This document shows, piece after piece, positions 7,854-16,316 of a stretch of 41,881 nucleotides of DNA. The notes under the pieces are model-generated. The model worked only from the letters and a program-made list of their open reading frames with translations, was not told where the DNA came from and ran no database searches. The translations under genes and the position numbers were made by a program. Source of the stretch: CAZIOH01 sp964540815 (GTDB taxonomy: Bacteria; Myxococcota_A; Polyangia; Fen-1088); contig CAZIOH010000057.1 in assembly GCA_964540815.1 (NCBI GenBank), forward strand, positions 1 through 41,881. The letters run 5' to 3'. Numbering within the stretch: the first letter of the stretch is position 1; each line of letters opens with the position of its first letter.

Positions 7854-9773
7854 ATGGCGACGACCCCAGGATCGAACTACACATCCGAGCACATCACCGT
7901 CCTCGAGGGGCTGGAGCCGGTGCGCCGTCGGCCCGGCATGTACATCGGGGGCACCGACAGCAAGGGCTACCACCACCTGCTGTGGGAGATCGTCGACAAC
8001 TCGGTGGACGAGATCATCAACGGTTACGGCGCGCACATCCAGGTGACCCTGCACGCGGATCACGCCTCCGTGACGGTGGTCGACGATGGGCGCGGCATCC
8101 CCATCGACATCAAGAAGGAGTTCCACAAGTCGGCGCTGGAGCTGGTGCTCACCACCCTGCACGCCGGCGGCAAGTTCTCCTCGGGGCAGTACCAGTTCTC
8201 GGGGGGCCTCCACGGGGTCGGCTCGTCGGTGGTGAACGCGCTCTCCGACGAGCTGGTGGCCACCATCAAGCGCGACGGGGCCTCCTGGCAGCAGAGCTAC
8301 CGGCGCGGCAAGCCGACCAGCAAGCTCGCCAAGGTGGGGTCGGCGCGCGGGACCGGCACCTCCATCCGGTTCCACCCCGATCCCGAGATCTTCGGCAAGC
8401 AGACCTTCGACGCCGCCATCATCCGCGCGCGCCTCGACACCAAGGCCTACCTGCACAAGGGCCTCGAGATCACCTTCACCGACGAGGCGGCCGGCACCAC
8501 CGAGGTGTTCTCGCACGCGGGTGGAATCGCGGATCTGCTGACCAAGGTGGTCTCCGATCGCGACAAGTCGCCGACCATCCCCCAGGTCTTCTACCTCAAC
8601 CGCGACGGCGAGCAGGGCTTCCGCCTGGAGGTGGCGCTGCAGTGGACCGAGTCGCCCGACGAGACCCTGCGCTCCTACGTCAACGGGATCCCCACCATCC
8701 AGGGGGGCACCCACGAGCTCGGCCTGCGCGCGGCCCTGGTCAAGGCGGTGCGATCGTTCATCGAGACGGCCAGCGCCGCTCCGAAGGGCGTCACCGTCAC
8801 GGCCGAGGACATCCGGGAGGGGGTGGTCTGCATCCTGTCCATCTACATGCAGGAGCCGCAGTTCCAGGGGCAGACCAAGGAGCGGCTCGGTAGCCCGGAG
8901 ATCCAGAGCCAGTGCGACAACGTGGTCCGGCCGGCGCTGGAGAAGTTCCTCCTCGAGAACCGCACGGCGGGGCTGGCGATCGTCGAACGGATCGCGCTCG
9001 CCGCCAAGGCCCGGGAGGCCTCGCGGGCGGCGGCCCAGGCCGTCTCGCGCAAGACCGCGGTCTCGCACCGCCTGAACCTGCCGGGCAAGCTGGCCGATTG
9101 CTCGTCGACGGATCCGGCGCGCAGCGAGCTGTTCATCGTCGAGGGGGACAGCGCCGGCGGCTCGGCCAAGCAGGGCCGCGAGCGGCGGACCCAGGCCATC
9201 CTGCCCCTGCGCGGCAAGGTGTTGAACGCCGAGCAGGCGACGCTGCAGAAGGTGCTGTCGAACAAGGAGCTGCAGGACGTGGTGTCGGCCCTCGGGTGCG
9301 GGGTGGGAGAGGACTTCAAGGTCGAGCGCCTGCGCTACCACAAGATCGTGCTGCTGATGGACGCCGACTCGGACGGGCACCACATCGCCACGCTCCTCCT
9401 CACCTTCTTTTACCGCCATCTGCGCCCCCTCATCGAGCAGGGCTACGTGTTCCTGGCCCAGCCGCCCCTGTTTCGCATCGACCACGGCAAGGAGACCCAC
9501 TGGGCGCTCGACGAGGCCGATCGCGATCGCATCGTGGGCGAGCTGCCCAAGAACGCCCGCCCGGAGATCATGCGCTTCAAGGGCCTCGGCGAGATGCAAC
9601 CCGAGGAGCTGAAGCGCACCACCCTCGACCCCCGCAGCCGCCGGTTCCTCCGGGTGATGGTGGCGGATCTGACCGAGACCGATCGGGTGCTGACCGAGCT
9701 GATGGGCAAGGACGTCGAGGCTCGCTTCCGCTTCATCATGGAGCGATCGACCCAGGCCGAGCTCGATATCTAG
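7854..9773 (+). CDS. parE: DNA topoisomerase IV subunit B (ATPase subunit)
   Basis: The ATP-driven partner of the preceding subunit, 639 residues, a normal ParE/GyrB length. The GHKL ATPase part shows RRRPGMYIGG, EIVDNSVDE (Asn and catalytic Glu region), VDDGRGIP and GGLHGVGSSVVNAL. The TOPRIM part shows EGDSAGGSAKQGR, LPLRGKVLN and LMDADSDGHHI, the metal-binding acidic cluster. The C-terminal MRFKGLGEMQPEEL is the family signature. It begins 9 bp after the parC stop and is almost certainly cotranscribed and translated with it. There is no GyrB-type insertion between TOPRIM and the tail, consistent with ParE. Confidence 0.92.
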   Translation: MATTPGSNYTSEHITVLEGLEPVRRRPGMYIGGTDSKGYHHLLWEIVDNSVDEIINGYGAHIQVTLHADHASVTVVDDGRGIPIDIKKEFHKSALELVLTTLHAGGKFSSGQYQFSGGLHGVGSSVVNALSDELVATIKRDGASWQQSYRRGKPTSKLAKVGSARGTGTSIRFHPDPEIFGKQTFDAAIIRARLDTKAYLHKGLEITFTDEAAGTTEVFSHAGGIADLLTKVVSDRDKSPTIPQVFYLNRDGEQGFRLEVALQWTESPDETLRSYVNGIPTIQGGTHELGLRAALVKAVRSFIETASAAPKGVTVTAEDIREGVVCILSIYMQEPQFQGQTKERLGSPEIQSQCDNVVRPALEKFLLENRTAGLAIVERIALAAKAREASRAAAQAVSRKTAVSHRLNLPGKLADCSSTDPARSELFIVEGDSAGGSAKQGRERRTQAILPLRGKVLNAEQATLQKVLSNKELQDVVSALGCGVGEDFKVERLRYHKIVLLMDADSDGHHIATLLLTFFYRHLRPLIEQGYVFLAQPPLFRIDHGKETHWALDEADRDRIVGELPKNARPEIMRFKGLGEMQPEELKRTTLDPRSRRFLRVMVADLTETDRVLTELMGKDVEARFRFIMERSTQAELDI

Positions 9774-9866
9774 GGACGCGCCTACGGCGCTCGCGGGAAG
9801 GGGCGGACCGGAGCGCGGGAAGGGGCGGACGGACGCGCCTTCGGCGCTCGCGGGAAGGGGCGGACC
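9774..9866. repeat. Direct repeat, 36-bp unit with a truncated middle copy
   Basis: Two copies of a 36-bp unit, at 9774-9809 and 9831-9866, differ at a single position (GCCTACGG versus GCCTTCGG). Between them, 9810-9830 holds a truncated copy keeping the GCGGGAAGGGGCGGAC end. They start immediately after the parE stop and are non-coding. Confidence 0.85.
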
Positions 9867-9934
9867 CCTCCCCGCGGGCCCCTCCCACGGACGACAAGAA
9901 GCGGGCCCGGATCTGCTTTGCTGGTGTCGTCTCC

Positions 9935-9951
9935 GGTTGGCAAAGCCAACC
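9935..9951. terminator. Perfect 7-bp hairpin downstream of parE
   Basis: GGTTGGC-AAA-GCCAACC is a perfect 7-bp stem with a 3-base loop, about 160 bp after parE. There is no T-run, so a terminator role is only a guess. Confidence 0.35.
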
Positions 9952-10025
9952 TCCGATCCACCGCATGGAGGACGTGGCAGCGGGGCATGAACTGGCCCGG
10001 GGAGAGCCCCAACCCCCTTCCTATC

Positions 10026-10052
10026 CCCTCGCCCCGCGCAGCGGGGAGAGGG
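10026..10052. repeat. REP-like GC-rich palindrome
   Basis: CCCTC-G-CCCCGC (10026-10037), loop GCA, GCGGGG-A-GAGGG (10041-10052): 11 pairs with one mismatch. The flanking GGTGAGGGAGAGGGG is the context of a dispersed intergenic palindrome seen in many GC-rich proteobacteria (from memory). Copy number in this genome cannot be judged from one window. Confidence 0.6.
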
Positions 10053-10126
10053 TGAGGGAGAGGGGCCCCACTTCATTGCGGAGTACCGCGAAGCACCTCC
10101 ACCTCCCGCTGTTCAGTGCGAGCGTA

Positions 10127-10143
10127 GCGCGGCTTTGCCGCGC
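10127..10143. repeat. Hairpin GCGCGGC-TTT-GCCGCGC
   Basis: A perfect 7-bp stem with a TTT loop inside the 465-bp gap between parE and the kinase gene. Together with the repeats at 9774-9866 and 10026-10052 it makes this gap (9774-10238) the most repeat-rich intergenic stretch of the window. I see no convincing gene in it. Confidence 0.6.
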
Positions 10144-10201
10144 GGAGCGAGAGGGGCGCGGGGACGTGCGAGCGGGGTAGCGAGCCACGGCCCCGATACA
10201 G

Positions 10202-10230
10202 TCGACTCGGGGGCGGGGGCGGGGTATAGG
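10202..10230 (+). promoter_or_regulatory. Possible promoter for the kinase-panB-panC cluster
   Basis: TCGACT (10202-10207), a 17-bp spacer, TATAGG (10225-10230); 4 of 6 matches in each box. The expected transcript start (about 10237) is only a few bases before the GTG at 10239. Confidence 0.35.
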
Positions 10231-10238
10231 TCGGGAGG

Positions 10239-10877
10239 GTGGTCGACAAGCCTCGCTACATAGCGGTCGAAGGTCCGATCGGGGTGGGGAAGACCACCCT
10301 GGCCGAGCTCCTGGCCGAGCACCTCGGGGCGGAGCTGGTGCGCGAGCAGCCCGAGGACAACCCCTTCCTCGGCGCCTTCTACAAGGATCCCAGGCGCCAC
10401 GCGATGTCCACCCAGCTCTTCTTCCTGCTCCAGCGTTACCAGCAACAAGGCGAGCTGGCCCAGGGGAACCTGTTCGCGCGGGGGGGCCTGGTGGCCGACT
10501 ACCTGTTCGCCAAGGATCGCCTGTTCGCCGCCCTCACGCTCTCGAACGACGAGCTGGCCCTCTACCAGCGCATTTACGACATGCTGCGGCCGCGCGTGGC
10601 GACCCCGGACCTCGTGATCTACCTCAAGGCCACCACGCCGGTGTTGCTCGAGCGCATCCGTCGCCGGGGGCGCGCGGTCGAGAAGCCGATCCGCGCCGAA
10701 TACCTCGACGAGGTGGTGCGCACCTATTCCGAGTTCTTCTACCGCTACGACGAAGGTCCGGTGCTGATCGTGGACGCGAGCGAGCTCGACTTCGTGAGCA
10801 ACGGCCAGCACCGCGACGAGCTCCTCGAGGTCATCGCGCGCACCCGCTCCGGGATCAACCACTGGAGCCGGCGCTGA
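10239..10877 (+). CDS. Deoxynucleoside kinase (dGK/dAK/dCK family)
   Basis: A 212-residue P-loop enzyme that phosphorylates deoxynucleosides for salvage. The Walker A motif is EGPIGVGKTT near residue 10. The family signatures REQPEDNPFL (substrate-binding Glu region), QLFFLLQRYQQ and DYLFAKDRLFA follow in the usual order. LERIRRRGRAVEK is the LID-like arginine-rich segment. The GTG start is forced by the P-loop lying directly after it. GGGAGG touches the start codon and is too close for a normal ribosome site. The gap to panB is 28 bp, so the three genes are probably one operon. The exact base preference cannot be read from the sequence. Confidence 0.88.
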   Translation: MVDKPRYIAVEGPIGVGKTTLAELLAEHLGAELVREQPEDNPFLGAFYKDPRRHAMSTQLFFLLQRYQQQGELAQGNLFARGGLVADYLFAKDRLFAALTLSNDELALYQRIYDMLRPRVATPDLVIYLKATTPVLLERIRRRGRAVEKPIRAEYLDEVVRTYSEFFYRYDEGPVLIVDASELDFVSNGQHRDELLEVIARTRSGINHWSRR

Positions 10878-10905
10878 ACGTCCCCGGCGTGCTAGATCCC
10901 CCCAC

Positions 10906-11733
10906 ATGATCGAGGCTTCCGCACCCGGCAAGCGCCCGGCGGTGAGCGCCGTGACCCTGGCCGCGCGCAAGGGCACCGGGGAGCGAACCGCCCTCGTGAC
11001 GGCCTACGATGCCGCCTATGCCCGGCTGGCGGAGGAGGCGGGCGTCGACGCCATCCTGGTCGGGGATTCGCTGGGGATGGTGGTGCAGGGGCAGAGCTCG
11101 ACCTTGCCGGTGACGCTCGACGAGATGGTGTATCACACCCGGATGGTCACCCGCGGCGCCCCCCGCAGCCACGTGGTGGCGGACATGCCCTTCCTCAGTT
11201 ACCAGGCGTCGGTCGAGGACGGCATGCGCGCGGCCGGTCGCCTGCTGAAGGAGGGGGGAGCGGCGGCGGTCAAGGTCGAGGGTGGCACCACGGTGGCCCC
11301 GCTCATCGCGCGGCTGGTCGCCGCCGGCATCCCGGTCATGGGCCACGTGGGGATGACCCCGCAATCGATGCACCTGTTCGGCGGATTCAAGGTCCAGGGA
11401 CGCACCGCCCCGCAGCGGGCCCACGTCCTGGAGGACGCGCGCGCGGTGAGCGCGGCCGGGGCCTACGCCACGGTGATCGAGAGCGTCCCGCGCGATCTCG
11501 GGGCCGAGATCACCCGGGCCGTCACCGCGCTGACCATCGGGATCGGGGCCGGCCCCGACTGCGACGGGCAGGTCCTGGTCATGCACGATCTGCTCGGGCT
11601 CGATCCCAGCTGGAAGCCCCGCTTCGCGCGCCGCTACGCGGAGCTCGGCACGGCCGCCCGCGACGCCTTCGCGGCCTTCACGGCCGACGTGAAGAGCGGG
11701 GCCTTCCCCGCCGACCGCGAGAGCTTCGAGTGA
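10906..11733 (+). CDS. panB: 3-methyl-2-oxobutanoate hydroxymethyltransferase
   Basis: First committed enzyme of pantothenate (coenzyme A precursor) synthesis. It transfers a hydroxymethyl group from methylene-tetrahydrofolate to ketoisovalerate, forming ketopantoate. The protein has 275 residues, typical of the family. VTAYDAAYARLAEEAG, VGDSLGMVVQG (the Mg-binding Asp region), VKVEGG and MGHVGMTPQS are the recognisable blocks, and HDLLGL closes the barrel. The stop overlaps the GTG start of panC by four bases (GTGA), showing translational coupling of the two consecutive pathway steps. Confidence 0.95.
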   Translation: MIEASAPGKRPAVSAVTLAARKGTGERTALVTAYDAAYARLAEEAGVDAILVGDSLGMVVQGQSSTLPVTLDEMVYHTRMVTRGAPRSHVVADMPFLSYQASVEDGMRAAGRLLKEGGAAAVKVEGGTTVAPLIARLVAAGIPVMGHVGMTPQSMHLFGGFKVQGRTAPQRAHVLEDARAVSAAGAYATVIESVPRDLGAEITRAVTALTIGIGAGPDCDGQVLVMHDLLGLDPSWKPRFARRYAELGTAARDAFAAFTADVKSGAFPADRESFE

Positions 11734-12629
11734 GCCCCCCGCCCGGCGACGGGACGTTGCCTGCGCCGACGCTGCCGTCGCCACCGACGCTGGCGACCGT
11801 GTCCGAGATGGCGCGCTGGTCGGACGACGCGCGCGCGCGGAACCAGCGCATCGCCCTGGTCCCGACCATGGGGGCCCTGCACACCGGGCACCTCTCCTTG
11901 CTCGAGGCGGCCCGCTCGCGGGCCGATCGGGTGGTGCTGTCGATCTTCGTCAACCCGACCCAGTTCGGTCCGAAGGAGGACTTCGCGCGCTATCCCCGGG
12001 ATCTGCGGGCGGATGTGCAGCTCGCGGCTCCGGCCGGGGTGGACGTGGTGTTCGCTCCGACGGTGGCCGAGATGTACCCCGCAGGCCATCAGACCACCGT
12101 GCGGGTCGAGCAGCTCGAGCGGGCCATGTGCGGCCCGTTCCGCCCCGGGCACTTCGCCGGCGTGGCCTCGGTGGTGTGCAAGCTCTTCAACATCGTCCGC
12201 CCCGACCTGGCCTGGTTCGGCGAGAAGGACTTCCAGCAGCTGGCGGTGATCCGTCGGATGGTGCGCGATCTCGATCTCCGGGTCGAGGTGATCGGCGCGC
12301 CGACCGTGCGCGAGGCCGACGGGCTGGCCCTGTCGTCGCGCAACCGCTACCTCTCCGCCGACGAGCGGGCCCGGGCCCGCGGGCTCCCGGACGGGCTCTT
12401 CGCGGCGCGCGCGCGCTTCGCGGCCGGCGAGCGGCGGGCGGCCGAGCTGCTGACCGTGGCCGAGGCGCTCATCCACCCGGCGGTGGATCGCCTGGACTAC
12501 CTCGAGCTCGACGACGCGGAGACCCTGCAACCGGTGCAGGGAGCCATCACGCGGCCGGCCGTCCTGGCGGTGGCGGGCTTCGTGGGCACCACGCGCCTCA
12601 TCGACAACGTCCGCCTCGCTCCTCCCTGA
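11730..12629 (+). CDS. panC: Pantothenate synthetase (pantoate-beta-alanine ligase)
   Basis: Joins pantoate and beta-alanine using ATP, 299 residues. The nucleotidyl-transferase HxGH motif is in VPTMGALHTGHLSLLEAA. NPTQFGPKEDFARYP, FGEKDFQQLAVIRRM and ALSSRNRYLS (the KMSKS-like loop) are the standard signatures. An extra Pro-rich stretch of about 20 residues precedes the usual start (near SEMARWSDDAR); the GTG at 11730 is kept because it overlaps the panB stop. The aspartate decarboxylase gene panD is not in the window. The gene ends 56 bp before the convergent unknown gene. Confidence 0.94.
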   Translation: MSPPPGDGTLPAPTLPSPPTLATVSEMARWSDDARARNQRIALVPTMGALHTGHLSLLEAARSRADRVVLSIFVNPTQFGPKEDFARYPRDLRADVQLAAPAGVDVVFAPTVAEMYPAGHQTTVRVEQLERAMCGPFRPGHFAGVASVVCKLFNIVRPDLAWFGEKDFQQLAVIRRMVRDLDLRVEVIGAPTVREADGLALSSRNRYLSADERARARGLPDGLFAARARFAAGERRAAELLTVAEALIHPAVDRLDYLELDDAETLQPVQGAITRPAVLAVAGFVGTTRLIDNVRLAPP

Positions 12630-12631
12630 GG

Positions 12632-12667
12632 GCAGCTCCCCCCGAGCCCGCAGCTCCCCCCGAGCCC
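12632..12667. repeat. 18-bp tandem duplication between panC and the convergent gene
   Basis: GCAGCTCCCCCCGAGCCC occurs twice, perfectly and back to back (12632-12649 and 12650-12667), filling most of a 56-bp gap. Confidence 0.8.
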
Positions 12668-12678
12668 GCCGCCCCCCC

Positions 12679-12700
12679 CGCGCCGTCAGCCGTCGGCGCG
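12679..12700. terminator. Candidate hairpin at the panC/unknown-gene convergence
   Basis: CGCGCC (12679-12684) and GGCGCG (12695-12700) form a 6-bp stem with a 10-base loop that spans the stop codon of the minus-strand gene. There is no T-run. A weak candidate. Confidence 0.3.
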
Positions 12701-13378
12701 GGCGATGTGGGCGCGCTTCTGCGCCAGCGGCATGCGATAAAAATGCCGCAGCTCCGGCAACATGTCGGCCAGCCGGTCGGAGTCGATGAACTGGCGCGAC
12801 AGGGCGGCAGCGTAGCGGCGCGCGTCTCGGTTGGCGGTGCGGTACCGGTCGAGCTCCTCGGGGTCGAGATCGTCGGCGAACCGCACGTCCTCGAACAGCC
12901 CCCGGGCCCAGCCCGCCGCCCCGGTCCGCCCCCGCGCCGCCGCGCCCTCGGGCCCGCCCGGCCGGTTCGCCGAGAGCAAAACGCAACACGCAAACTTATC
13001 CACCTCGGCCTGCAGCTCGAGCTCCAGCGCCGACACCGGGCGGTCGGCCCGCGCCCGCAGGGTGAAGTACACGAAGTGGCTCACCCCCTCGACGAGCAAG
13101 CAGAAGTCCGAGAAGTTGTGGGCTCCGAGGTCCTGCGCGGGATCGTTGCGCTCGAGGTTCTCCATCACCGCCTGGTCCAGGAACAGCCCGATCCCGAGCT
13201 CGTCGGCGCCGTCCTGGCGGATGAGCAGCTGCTCCCGGGGGGCCCGGGCCGGCCCCGCCTCCGCCCGACCCGCCTCATCGACCAGGAAGTCGGTGACATC
13301 GAGCTGGGTCTCGACCCGGTACAGCTCCTCCAGCCCCCGCTGGGTCCGCAACACCACCGACGGGATCGCCTCGGTCAT
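12686..13378 (-). CDS. Conserved-looking protein of unknown function (second gene of pair)
   Basis: About 230 residues, soluble, no signal peptide. The start MTEAIPSVVLRTQRG at 13378 is taken because the sequence upstream of it in frame is the end of the preceding gene read out of frame. The most ordered-looking part is ELGIGLFLDQAVMENLE, then NFSDFCLLVEGVSHFVYF, then LELELQAEVDKFACC. This last alternation of acidic and hydrophobic residues suggests a helical domain. A Pro/Gly/Ala-rich patch lies in the middle and the C-terminal part is Arg-rich (FIDSDRLADMLPELRHFYRM). I do not recognise a named family. It follows the 196-residue unknown gene by 14 bp and the two are very likely an operon. 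Confidence 0.75.
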   Translation of the reverse strand: MTEAIPSVVLRTQRGLEELYRVETQLDVTDFLVDEAGRAEAGPARAPREQLLIRQDGADELGIGLFLDQAVMENLERNDPAQDLGAHNFSDFCLLVEGVSHFVYFTLRARADRPVSALELELQAEVDKFACCVLLSANRPGGPEGAAARGRTGAAGWARGLFEDVRFADDLDPEELDRYRTANRDARRYAAALSRQFIDSDRLADMLPELRHFYRMPLAQKRAHIARADG

Positions 13379-13392
13379 CCGGGGGGGCGCCC

Positions 13393-13983
13393 TCAATTGC
13401 CAGCGCCGCCCCGAACGACGAGCGGCAGGACCCCGAGCTCGGCCAGGCGCCTGGCGGTCCAGCGGCTCCTGGTGTGCATCCACCGCTCGTAGAGCCGCAG
13501 CATGTCGCTCGGGCTGCGCGCGCGCCAGGTGCGCTGGCGGATGGTCATCAGCACCTCCACGAAGCGCGCGAAGTTCTCCGCGAGCTGCTGGAACACCGAC
13601 TGGTGTGGCTCACCGCGGCCGGCGGGCGCGGCCGACGGCCCGGCCTTGGCCAGCATCCGGTACGCGCTGCCCCCGAGCGAGATGTAGTAGTCCACGTCCA
13701 CCAGGCTGCGGTCGAGGCTGTCGGTCCAGAATCCGGAGACGTAGAGCGACGTGTCCCCGATCTCCCGCAGATGATGCCGCCGCTCGAGCGGCGGCTCGTT
13801 CATCGCCGTCATCAGGCGCAAGGCCAGGGGGGCGTCATCGATGGGCTGGGCGGCGTACCCGGTCAGCAGTCGGACCAGGTAGTGCTCGGTGTGCTCGTCG
13901 CGCTCGAGGCCCTCGGTCCGAAAGGCCTCGTCCACCTGACCACGGAAGAACGATGTCAACGTTTCGGTTACCTGCATCACCAT
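13393..13983 (-). CDS. Conserved-looking protein of unknown function (first gene of pair)
   Basis: A 196-residue, predicted cytoplasmic protein with no signal peptide or membrane segment. It begins MVMQVTETLTSFFRGQVDEAF; a second Met (13977) could be the true start. The central block LREIGDTSLYVSGFWTDSL, VDVDYYISLGGSAYRMLA looks strongly constrained, and the C-terminal half is Arg-rich and helical (FARFVEVLMTIRQRTW, MLRLYERWMHTR). No catalytic motif that I know is visible. It is the first gene of a two-gene unit running away from groESL and shares with it a 253-bp, comparatively AT-rich divergent control region. That arrangement hints at a link with stress control but does not establish one. 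Confidence 0.75.
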   Translation of the reverse strand: MVMQVTETLTSFFRGQVDEAFRTEGLERDEHTEHYLVRLLTGYAAQPIDDAPLALRLMTAMNEPPLERRHHLREIGDTSLYVSGFWTDSLDRSLVDVDYYISLGGSAYRMLAKAGPSAAPAGRGEPHQSVFQQLAENFARFVEVLMTIRQRTWRARSPSDMLRLYERWMHTRSRWTARRLAELGVLPLVVRGGAGN

Positions 13984-14055
13984 GAAAGTTAGCGTGGATA
14001 TCGACGGGATCTCGTAAATTCATTAATGATTTCATGTGTATATGGTGTAACTATT

Positions 14056-14082
14056 CTGGCAGGTGAAGCCGTCGATTGCCAG
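14056..14082. promoter_or_regulatory. Degenerate CIRCE-like inverted repeat (upstream site)
   Basis: CTGGCAGGT - 9 bp - GATTGCCAG, with 6 of 9 arm positions complementary. It has exactly the 9-9-9 geometry of the downstream site and shares its CTGGCAG left arm. It matches the CIRCE consensus at only 10 of 18 arm positions, so function is uncertain. Confidence 0.4.
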
Positions 14083-14100
14083 GCCACGTCGCCGAACGCG

Positions 14101-14128
14101 TTGACTTGAGCGCAGTTGCGACTAACCT
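14101..14128 (+). promoter_or_regulatory. sigma-70-type promoter of groES-groEL
   Basis: TTGACT (14101-14106), a 16-bp spacer, TAACCT (14123-14128). The predicted transcript start falls at the left edge of the CIRCE site, the usual arrangement for HrcA-repressed groESL. Confidence 0.6.
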
Positions 14129-14134
14129 GACCGC

Positions 14135-14161
14135 CTGGCAGTCAACCCATGTGAGTGCTAG
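14135..14161. promoter_or_regulatory. CIRCE operator (HrcA repressor site) of groESL
   Basis: CTGGCAGTC - AACCCATGT - GAGTGCTAG. The consensus is TTAGCACTC-N9-GAGTGCTAA. The right arm matches 8 of 9, the left 6 of 9, and the 9-bp spacer is exact. It lies just downstream of the promoter -10. HrcA itself is not in the window. Confidence 0.7.
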
Positions 14162-14236
14162 CCCGTCGCCCCGGCGTCGCCGGGTGCGCCACAAGCTCCC
14201 CCATTTCCGCAGACGACCAGACAACAGGAGACAGAC

Positions 14237-14527
14237 ATGAAGGTTCGCCCGCTACAGGACCGCGTCGTTATCAAGCGAGTCGCCGAAGAGGAAAAGACCA
14301 AGGGCGGGATCATCATCCCCGACAGCGCCAAGGAGAAGCCGGCCGAGGGCGAGGTGATCGCCGTGGGTTCGGGCAAGTACAACGACAAGGGGCAGCTGCG
14401 GGCGCTCGACGTCAAGAAGGGCGACCGCGTGCTCTTCGGCAAGTACTCGGGCAACGAGATCCGCATCGACGGCGTGGACCACCTGATTCTGCGCGAGGAC
14501 GAAATCCTCGGCGTCATTGTGAAGTAA
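14237..14527 (+). CDS. groES: Co-chaperonin GroES
   Basis: The 96-residue lid of the GroEL chamber (cytoplasmic heptamer). MKVRPLQDRVVIKRV, the mobile loop KTKGGIIIPDSAKEKP, EGEVIAVGSGK, VKKGDRVLFGKYSGNEI and the C-terminal DEILGVI are all in place and the length is standard. AGGAG lies 6 bp before the ATG. It is the first gene of the groESL operon behind a sigma-70 promoter and CIRCE operator, so repression by HrcA with release on heat stress is expected. groEL follows after 36 bp. Confidence 0.97.
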   Translation: MKVRPLQDRVVIKRVAEEEKTKGGIIIPDSAKEKPAEGEVIAVGSGKYNDKGQLRALDVKKGDRVLFGKYSGNEIRIDGVDHLILREDEILGVIVK

Positions 14528-14563
14528 CCAGTACGCATCCAGCGAGACAAGGAGGATCCGAAG

Positions 14564-16210
<1,647 letters not shown>

Positions 16211-16316
16211 CCTGAGGATCAGGGCTCGGGCCGCCAGCGCGCCACGCGCTCTGGCGGCTCGATCTCGCCGCGCGCCACCCGGGCGGAAGCGCGCGGTGCG
16301 ATGTACAATTGAACCG

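Noticed and set aside
9774..9866. A CRISPR-like array
   Set aside because: Only two full units plus a fragment, with no regular spacers and no cas genes.
5187..10076. A 1629-residue minus-strand open frame across parC and parE
   Set aside because: It is antisense to two well-recognised genes. In GC-rich DNA the opposite strand is commonly open. The peptide is low-complexity (Arg, Leu, Val, His, Gln repeats) with no domain.
14105..14152. Heat-shock sigma-32 promoter before groES (CTTGAG and CCCATGT)
   Set aside because: The two boxes are 35 bp apart, far outside the 13-17 bp range. CCCATGT is simply the CIRCE spacer.
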